Of a stretch of DNA of 64,000 bases, positions 58,628-64,000 are shown piece by piece. How positions within the stretch are numbered: position 1 is the stretch's first letter; every line of letters begins with the position of its first letter. The position numbers were made by a program, and so were the translations under genes. This DNA comes from Halorhabdus amylolytica. Its GTDB lineage: Archaea; Halobacteriota; Halobacteria; Halobacteriales; Haloarculaceae. The notes beneath the pieces were generated by a model. It saw nothing but the letters and a program-made list of their open reading frames with translations. It was not told the DNA's origin and searched no databases. The stretch spans positions 1 to 64,000 of the forward strand of contig NZ_SPQG01000015.1 of assembly GCF_004944975.1 (NCBI RefSeq). The letters are read 5' to 3'.

Positions 58628-59626
58628 ATGGCAGTTGAGGAAGCACAATCGGCGAACAGGGGTGGCATCGTCTCGCGCCTGGCGACGTGGACAGAGAACC
58701 TGAGCGAGCAGACCTACGCGTTGTTGCTACTGGCTCCAGGATTCCTGATCTTGCTGCTGTTCGCCTTCTGGCCGCTGGCGTCGTCGTTCCGAATGTCGTT
58801 CTTCAAGGACGTCGTCGTCGGTCCGGAGAGTCTCGGCGGATTCGTCGGGTTCGAAAATTACGTCAAGTTGCTCACCGACTCGAACCCCTTCGCGACTTTG
58901 ACCTTCTTGGATCCGGCGATGGAAACGGGGATCTTCCAGCAAGCACTTATTCTGACGCTGTTGTTCGCGATCATCAGCGTCGCCGGGGAGACCATCCTCG
59001 GATTCGCGTATGCGATGTTGATGAAAGCGGAGTACCGGGGTCAGCGATTCGTCCGTGTGCTGATTATCATCCCGTGGGCCATTCCGATCGTCATCCAGGG
59101 CATGATCTTCTTCCTGCTGTTCCGGCCCGGGTACGGACTGTTGACTGGCCCGCTCCATCAGTTGGGAATCTTCCCGCAGTTGCCACTGGGTGACGCGTTC
59201 AGTGGATTTGTCATCGTCACAGTAGCCGACGTCTGGAAGACGTCGGCGTTCATGGCATTGTTGATCCTGGCCGGGATGGAAAGCGTCAATCAGGACCTCT
59301 ATGACGTGGCCGACGTCATGGGTGCCTCGACCTGGCAGCGGTTCCGGTACATCACGTTCCCGCTGGTCTTTCCCGCACTCATGGTCGCGATGCTGTTCCG
59401 GACGATGGGCGCACTCCGCGTGTACGGGATCATCGAGTCCACCGGAGTCGGCTGTTCGACGGTACCATCGATGACGTGTTTGGTGACGCAGTTCACGTTC
59501 GGATCGACGACACTGTACGGATCAGCAGCAGCGGTGAGCGTGCTCATCGCCATCACAGTCGGCGTATTCATCTCGATATACCTGCTGTTCATCCGGTACA
59601 GCAATCAAAGCCTGGGGTTAGCATAG
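58628..59626 (+). CDS. CUT1 sugar ABC permease, MalF/UgpA type
   Basis: A 332-residue permease with six helices. It starts MAVEEAQSANRGG and shows APGFLILLLFAFWPLASSFR (first helix) and the EAA loop DLYDVADVMGASTWQRFRYI (about 222-241). The ATG at 58628 is chosen over an in-frame TTG at 58583. The 278-bp gap after the binding-protein gene shows no convincing gene, only a short Cys-containing frame rejected below. Its stop is one base before the next permease start. Confidence 0.92.
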   Translation: MAVEEAQSANRGGIVSRLATWTENLSEQTYALLLLAPGFLILLLFAFWPLASSFRMSFFKDVVVGPESLGGFVGFENYVKLLTDSNPFATLTFLDPAMETGIFQQALILTLLFAIISVAGETILGFAYAMLMKAEYRGQRFVRVLIIIPWAIPIVIQGMIFFLLFRPGYGLLTGPLHQLGIFPQLPLGDAFSGFVIVTVADVWKTSAFMALLILAGMESVNQDLYDVADVMGASTWQRFRYITFPLVFPALMVAMLFRTMGALRVYGIIESTGVGCSTVPSMTCLVTQFTFGSTTLYGSAAAVSVLIAITVGVFISIYLLFIRYSNQSLGLA

Positions 59627-59627
59627 T

Positions 59628-60587
59628 ATGAGTATCGACGCGCAAGACCACGACGACGCAGAAACGCTCGACGATCAGGACGAGGAGTCGAAAAATCGAG
59701 TCCAAGCGTGGGCAGCCGACTGGATACGCAATCCACAAAAGGCCTACACGGTGATGGGAGTGTTCCTGGGCGGCGTCTTGCTGACGACGACGTTGTTCCC
59801 ACTGTACTGGCTGTTCGCGGTCGCGATGGCACCGCCGGGCCAGACGAACATCCCGCTGATCCCCACGCGGATCGACCTCTACGCCTTCGTCGATATCTTC
59901 CAGCAAGTGCCGTTCGCGCGATTCATGTTCAACAGCCTGTTCTACGCGACCACGGTCACTGTCGTCGTAATTCTCGTCGCGAGTCTGGCGGGGTACGCGT
60001 TCGGCCGTCTGGATTTCCGCGGCAAACTTCCGCTGTTGTTCTCACTGCTGGTGCTTAGCTGGTTCCCGCCCGCGACGCTGTTCTTGCCGTTGTTCCGTGC
60101 GTTCAACCAGCAGGTGAAGATGCTCGGACTCTTCACGCTCCCGACAGAGATATACGGGACCCCGGGCGCCGTCATCGCCCCACTCAGTGCGTTCACGATG
60201 CCGCTTGCGGTCTTCATTCTCATGACGTTCTACGCACAGATTCCTGACGGTCTCGAGGACGCCGCCCGAGTCGAAGGATCGAGCCGGATCGGTGCGCTAT
60301 TCAGGGTCATCATGCCGTTGTCTGCACCCGGAGTCGCCACGGCCGGTATTCTGACCTTTATCACGGTCTACACGGAGTTTTTCTTCTCGTTCCTCATGAC
60401 GGGCGACAAGGCCAGTGAGTGGGCACCGATCGTCAATGGTGTCCTCGCATTCCAGTCGCGGTACACTGTCCGGTACGACCTACAGGCCGCCGCGAGTCTC
60501 GTCGCGATCGTGCCGGTCGCGATCCTCGTCGTCCTCGCACAGGATAAGATCGTAAGCGGACTGACGCAAGGAGCACTCAAGGAGTAA
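59628..60587 (+). CDS. CUT1 sugar ABC permease, MalG/UgpE type
   Basis: A 319-residue permease with six helices and an acidic N-terminal tail of about 30 residues (DDAETLDDQDEESK). The EAA loop is GLEDAARVEGSSRIGALFRV (about 206-225). FPLYWLFAVAMAPPGQ near 58-73 is the usual start of the periplasmic loop in MalG proteins. The gene starts one base after the MalF-type stop codon, so the pair is coupled. Confidence 0.93.
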   Translation: MSIDAQDHDDAETLDDQDEESKNRVQAWAADWIRNPQKAYTVMGVFLGGVLLTTTLFPLYWLFAVAMAPPGQTNIPLIPTRIDLYAFVDIFQQVPFARFMFNSLFYATTVTVVVILVASLAGYAFGRLDFRGKLPLLFSLLVLSWFPPATLFLPLFRAFNQQVKMLGLFTLPTEIYGTPGAVIAPLSAFTMPLAVFILMTFYAQIPDGLEDAARVEGSSRIGALFRVIMPLSAPGVATAGILTFITVYTEFFFSFLMTGDKASEWAPIVNGVLAFQSRYTVRYDLQAAASLVAIVPVAILVVLAQDKIVSGLTQGALKE

Positions 60588-60593
60588 CTAACG

Positions 60594-61784
60594 ATGGCAC
60601 GAGTCAAACTCGACGACGTATCGAAATCATACGAGGACGTAGTGGCAGTCAAGAACATGAACCTCGATCTGCAGGACGGCGAGTTCATCACGCTCGTCGG
60701 TCCCTCCGGCTGTGGGAAATCGACGACGCTCGAGACAGTCGCCGGGCTCACCAAGCCAACGTCGGGGACCATTCACATCGGTGACAGGGAGGTCACGAAC
60801 CTCCCGCCAAAGGACCGTGGGATCGCGATGGTGTTCCAGAACATCGCGCTGTTCCCTCACATGGACGTCTATGACAACATCTCCTTTGGCCTTCGACTTC
60901 GAGATTTCCCGAAAGAAGAGATAGACGAGCGCGTCGAAAATGCAGCCGACATCGTCGAACTGGGAGGGATGCTCGACCGGATGCCGGACGAGTTGTCCGG
61001 CGGCCAGCGTCAGCGCGTCGCGATTGCCCGCTCGATCGTCCGGAACCCAGACGTATTCCTGATGGACGAACCGCTGGCGAACCTGGATGCCAAACTCCGG
61101 GTCAACATGCGGACTGAACTCCAGCGGTTGCACAAGCAACTGGAGACGACGATCATCTACGTTACCCACAACCAGGCCGAGGCGATGACGATGTCCGACC
61201 GGATCGCCGTCATCAACGGGGGCGAACTACAACAGATCGCCCCGCCGCTGACCTGTTACAACGAACCGGCCAACCGGTTCGTCGCGGGATTCATCGGCTC
61301 GCCGTCGATGAATTTCGTTCCCGCAACGGTGGGAGACGGCGAGTTGCAGGCGAACGGATACTCCCTGTCCTACGATACGGCCGCCGTCGAGGAGCTTACC
61401 TCCCGCGAGGAAGTCGAGATCGGGGTCCGTCCCGAGGATATCTATCTCGTCCAAAACGAGTCGGAAGCGGACAAGCCGAGTGCCCCCGTCGAGGTTGTCA
61501 CCGACGTACTCGAGCCGATGGGCGACGAGATCTTCGTCTATCTCAAGCCGATCGGCTCGGGAGAGGAAGACGGAATGGGAAGCGTCGAGGAGCGCGAGGG
61601 GCTATTGATGAGCGTCGACCCAGCGACCGATATCACCGAAGACCAAACGGTCGAGATCGTCTTCGATCGCGCTCGAATCCACCTCTTTGACAGAGGGACC
61701 GGCGATGCGATCACACACGGTGTGATCGAGGGTGCGAAGATGGATACCGGATCCAGCGAAGGCGAAGCGCAGGCCGACGATTGA
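60594..61784 (+). CDS. Sugar ABC transporter ATPase, MalK/UgpC type
   Basis: A 396-residue ATPase of the CUT1 importer. Walker A is GPSGCGKST (about 38-46), the Q-loop VFQNIALFPHM, the signature LSGGQRQRVAIARSI and Walker B FLMDEPLANLD, with the switch His in YVTHNQAEAM. The C-terminal TOBE-type regulatory domain (about 240-375) carries an acidic insertion (GSGEEDGMGSVEEREG). It may energise more than one CUT1 permease, as MsiK-type ATPases do. Six bases separate it from the permease gene. Confidence 0.95.
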   Translation: MARVKLDDVSKSYEDVVAVKNMNLDLQDGEFITLVGPSGCGKSTTLETVAGLTKPTSGTIHIGDREVTNLPPKDRGIAMVFQNIALFPHMDVYDNISFGLRLRDFPKEEIDERVENAADIVELGGMLDRMPDELSGGQRQRVAIARSIVRNPDVFLMDEPLANLDAKLRVNMRTELQRLHKQLETTIIYVTHNQAEAMTMSDRIAVINGGELQQIAPPLTCYNEPANRFVAGFIGSPSMNFVPATVGDGELQANGYSLSYDTAAVEELTSREEVEIGVRPEDIYLVQNESEADKPSAPVEVVTDVLEPMGDEIFVYLKPIGSGEEDGMGSVEEREGLLMSVDPATDITEDQTVEIVFDRARIHLFDRGTGDAITHGVIEGAKMDTGSSEGEAQADD

Positions 61785-61822
61785 TCGAGGACCGCTTTTC
61801 CAGGAGACCGTCGTACTGTCGA

Positions 61823-63304
61823 TCAATGGTCGTATTGCCAGATGTCGGCCATCGTCCAGACATCGAGCGAGTGGAGGTGTGCCGAGCCACGGCGGGCGAG
61901 CAGTGAGATGTCTGTAGACTCTTCGCTCGGGTATACCCGCGTCGTGAGTGTCTCGCGCCCGTTGGCAAACACTTCGACGATGGTTTTATCGACGAACACC
62001 CGGAGGTTCAATAACTCATCGTCGTCGAGTTCGAGCGATCCGACCTCCGGCGGGCGCACCAGGATGTCATCGTCGGTGCTCGACCGGCCGGTGTCGATCC
62101 CGAGGGAGTCACTTCCGCGCCAATAGGAGATCGTCGTTCGTTCTGAACCGTCCGGGGAACCCAACACCGCGAGATCGAGTTGGTCGGCATCACCGGGATC
62201 GACCGTCGCGCGGAGTTCGATACTCCGGCCACCGGACGCGGGAAATTGCCACTCGTTTTCGGGCGGGAGTGAGACAGATTCGACGCGTCGATGGTTCCGT
62301 CGTAACTTTGTAATCTCTCCGATAGGTTCGAGACGGAGATGACCGTCCTCGATCGAAAGATCACGAGGCAGTCCGATTATGCCCGTCCATCCCTCAGTGG
62401 GGCGATCCTGCCAGTCCTCTCGCCCTTCGACCACGTTGAAGAAAGCAACGCGCCGATCGCCTTCGTGAAGAACAGACGGCGCGTGAAGGTTCGCCAGATC
62501 GACCGGACCGTGGTTCAGGCGGCCGTGCGTTTCGATGTCGAAGGTCGACGCTTCTTCGTCGTACTCGCCGATGTAGTATTGGGGCCCTCGCGAATGGGAG
62601 AAAAAGAGAAGGACGTGTTTCTCGTCGAGGGCGAAGAAATTCGGGACGGCCCCGTCCTCGTCAGGATCGGTGTAGAAGCCGTCTTCGAGTAGTGGCCCGC
62701 GATAGGTCCACTCACGGAGATCGGCGGATTCGAAGAGAAACTCCGTGGTCCGTCGGTCAGTTTTCCAGCCCGAGAGCGATCGATAGGTCTCACCGTCCCT
62801 CCACAGGCAGGGGTCGAAGATCTCGTAGGGTGCATCCTCGTCGAGCGGAACGACCGGATTCTCCTCGAATTTCTGAAAATCGAGGAGATAGTCGTCGGTT
62901 CCCGTCGCGATGCAATTGCCCGCGTCCGTGCCGAAGTACAGCAGGATCGCTCGATCATCCTCGACCAGTGCCTGTCCGCTGTAACATCCGCTTTCGGGCC
63001 CGCCGTCGGGTGTAAGTGCGATCGGGAGATCCCGCCAGTGGACGAGATCGTCGCTGACAGCGTGTCCCCAGTGCATGGCTTGCTCCCAGTCGCGGGTTTC
63101 GGAGACGTCTGGGGGCCAAAACTGATAGAAGAGGTGATACCGGCCCTTCCAGTACAAAGCCCCGTTCGGGTCGTGGAGGAGTCCGCCCGGTGGGAAAAAG
63201 TGAAAATTCGGACGGTACGGGTCGTCGTAGAATCGTCGCCGCCGGGCACGCGCCTCGGACGTTCGTCCCTCGATCGCGTCCGGGAGTTCCGTCACGTGGT
63301 CCAT
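61823..63304 (-). CDS. GH32 family enzyme (beta-fructosidase-like)
   Basis: A 493-residue cytoplasmic enzyme. The five-blade propeller begins FFPPGGLLHDPNGALYWKGR, with the nucleophile in HDPNG. The RDP region reads YEIFDPCLWRDG. In place of the ECPD acid-base motif the sequence has EDGAVPNFFALDEKHVLLFF, where the Glu position is Ala and a Glu sits a few residues earlier. A C-terminal beta-sandwich (about 340-493) follows the propeller, with LRVFVDKTIVEVFANGRETL, as in GH32. It hydrolyses or transfers fructosyl units in characterised relatives. Activity of this variant form is uncertain. Convergent with the ATPase gene. Confidence 0.88.
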   Translation of the reverse strand: MDHVTELPDAIEGRTSEARARRRRFYDDPYRPNFHFFPPGGLLHDPNGALYWKGRYHLFYQFWPPDVSETRDWEQAMHWGHAVSDDLVHWRDLPIALTPDGGPESGCYSGQALVEDDRAILLYFGTDAGNCIATGTDDYLLDFQKFEENPVVPLDEDAPYEIFDPCLWRDGETYRSLSGWKTDRRTTEFLFESADLREWTYRGPLLEDGFYTDPDEDGAVPNFFALDEKHVLLFFSHSRGPQYYIGEYDEEASTFDIETHGRLNHGPVDLANLHAPSVLHEGDRRVAFFNVVEGREDWQDRPTEGWTGIIGLPRDLSIEDGHLRLEPIGEITKLRRNHRRVESVSLPPENEWQFPASGGRSIELRATVDPGDADQLDLAVLGSPDGSERTTISYWRGSDSLGIDTGRSSTDDDILVRPPEVGSLELDDDELLNLRVFVDKTIVEVFANGRETLTTRVYPSEESTDISLLARRGSAHLHSLDVWTMADIWQYDH

Positions 63305-63384
63305 ACGACGCTAGCGAGCGAGCGACGGTATAAATCCGACGGGAGGCCGAGTCGTATCGTCGGCGAATCCGTCCCGGGGCGGGC

Positions 63385-64000
63385 TCAGTTTTCGATCGAT
63401 TCGACGACGATACGGGTCGCCTCGTAATCTTCGATGACCGCGCCCCAGCCGCCGATCGTGTTTTCTCTGTCGCCGTTGTCCAGGACGATCGTCGCTTGCC
63501 CGCCGTGATACAGGAACGGTGCGTCAGCTGTGTATTCCTCAAGCCCGGTATAGTACACGTCGACGATCGTCCCTTCAAGCGAGACCGACGCCCCGTTGTT
63601 GACGTCGACAGCGTCGATCGTCGCAGTGATCGTCGCCCCGTCCGAGAGAGGTGTGGCAATGTCGCGGATACACTCACGAACGTTTACATATGTCATTGGC
63701 GGGGTATCGTCTCCCGTCACGAGCTGTTCTAAATTCGACTCCCAGAGACCCGCGAGGAAAAACCAGTGGAAAATATAGGCGTGGGTCCGATCCTCAACGA
63801 TCATCCCGTAGCGGTTCGTCGAGAGTTCGTGGGGCGCAAAACAGGTCGTCGTCCGATCGACGATCGCGACCAATGGCATCGGGACCGTCCGGTAGCCCAC
63901 TTCCGATGCGAGCGTTTGTAACTCGTCCTCCTCTGGGAGTTGCTCCCCGTTGTCCTCATCGATATAGATCCCAATCCGGACGTGAACGTCGTTCTCGTGG
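63385..64000 (-). CDS. TrmB-family regulator, C-terminal part (gene runs off the window)
   Basis: The frame is open to the window edge, giving about 204 residues of the C-terminal effector region. It contains RYGMIVEDRTHAYIFHWFFL, TYVNVRECIRDIATPLSDGA and an ending GGWGAVIEDYEATRIVVESI that parallels GGPGAFLEDYEVESITLSPE of the complete TrmB at 42680. The N-terminal winged helix lies beyond the window. Adjacent to the GH32 gene on the same strand, it may regulate that enzyme and the CUT1 importer. Confidence 0.85.
   Translation of the reverse strand, partial: HENDVHVRIGIYIDEDNGEQLPEEDELQTLASEVGYRTVPMPLVAIVDRTTTCFAPHELSTNRYGMIVEDRTHAYIFHWFFLAGLWESNLEQLVTGDDTPPMTYVNVRECIRDIATPLSDGATITATIDAVDVNNGASVSLEGTIVDVYYTGLEEYTADAPFLYHGGQATIVLDNGDRENTIGGWGAVIEDYEATRIVVESIEN

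Overview
The window is from an extremely halophilic archaeon. Supporting signs are the high GC content, the acidic (Asp/Glu-rich) proteins, the twin-arginine signals on almost all exported proteins, TFB/TATA-type promoters, a KEOPS subunit, Hel308, MCM, a PhaR-PhaP-PhaE-PhaC polyhydroxyalkanoate cluster and TrmB sugar regulators. The density of glycoside hydrolases (GH5, GH13 x3, GH31, GH32) suggests a saccharolytic haloarchaeon of the Halorhabdus type. That genus name is inference from gene content, not a database result. No rRNA, CRISPR array or complete insertion sequence is visible.

Layout. 1-4.8 kb: prs, a DtxR-type repressor and a winged-helix protein, an MBL-fold plus NifX-domain pair, a glutamine amidotransferase and a 1-Cys peroxiredoxin. 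4.8-10.9 kb is a metal region: ZIP transporter, NikR-type regulator, and a tightly overlapping BtuCDF/FecBCD-type operon ending in a TrmO-FmdE-zinc ribbon fusion. 11-18.7 kb: ileS (with a duplicated 3' tail behind it), aldo-keto reductase, small membrane proteins, a GalT-like enzyme, a HIT protein and a TFB. 18.7-24.4 kb: a giant mcm gene carrying four inteins.

24.5-28.6 kb is an AT-rich island lying between two 82-bp direct copies of the mcm upstream region. The right-hand copy is also joined to a 34-bp scrap of mcm coding sequence. The island carries two Tat-exported proteins of unknown function, small membrane proteins and a decayed transposase. 28.8-29.7 kb: a three-gene micro-operon (45-aa protein, DUF2178-like membrane protein, XRE repressor) with tandem palindromic operators, followed by a 16-bp perfect inverted repeat. 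29.8-33.3 kb: PHA synthesis genes (phaC, phaE, phaP, phaR) and divergent phaJ. 33.3-36.2 kb: cgi121 and hel308. 36.6-39.9 kb: secreted GH5-CBM protein, ferredoxin, isochorismatase-family hydrolase, tRNA-Pro(TGG) and a BofA-like membrane protein.

40-64 kb is one large saccharide-utilisation region. A TrmB regulator sits with a GH31 glucosidase, a DppABCDF-type importer (probably for oligosaccharides) with two trailing small genes, tandem GH13 alpha-glucosidases, a trehalose-synthase-like GH13 enzyme, a CUT1 sugar importer (binding protein, two permeases, MalK-type ATPase), a GH32 enzyme and the 3' part of a second TrmB gene cut by the window end. The likely job is uptake of short alpha-gluco- or fructo-oligosaccharides, their hydrolysis inside the cell, and control by TrmB sensors. 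Surplus carbon could then flow to the PHA cluster.

The most unusual items are the four-intein mcm (one intein carries tandem XRE-type helix-turn-helix domains in place of a LAGLIDADG nuclease), the mcm-flanked AT-rich island, and the metal operon with the TrmO-FmdE fusion.
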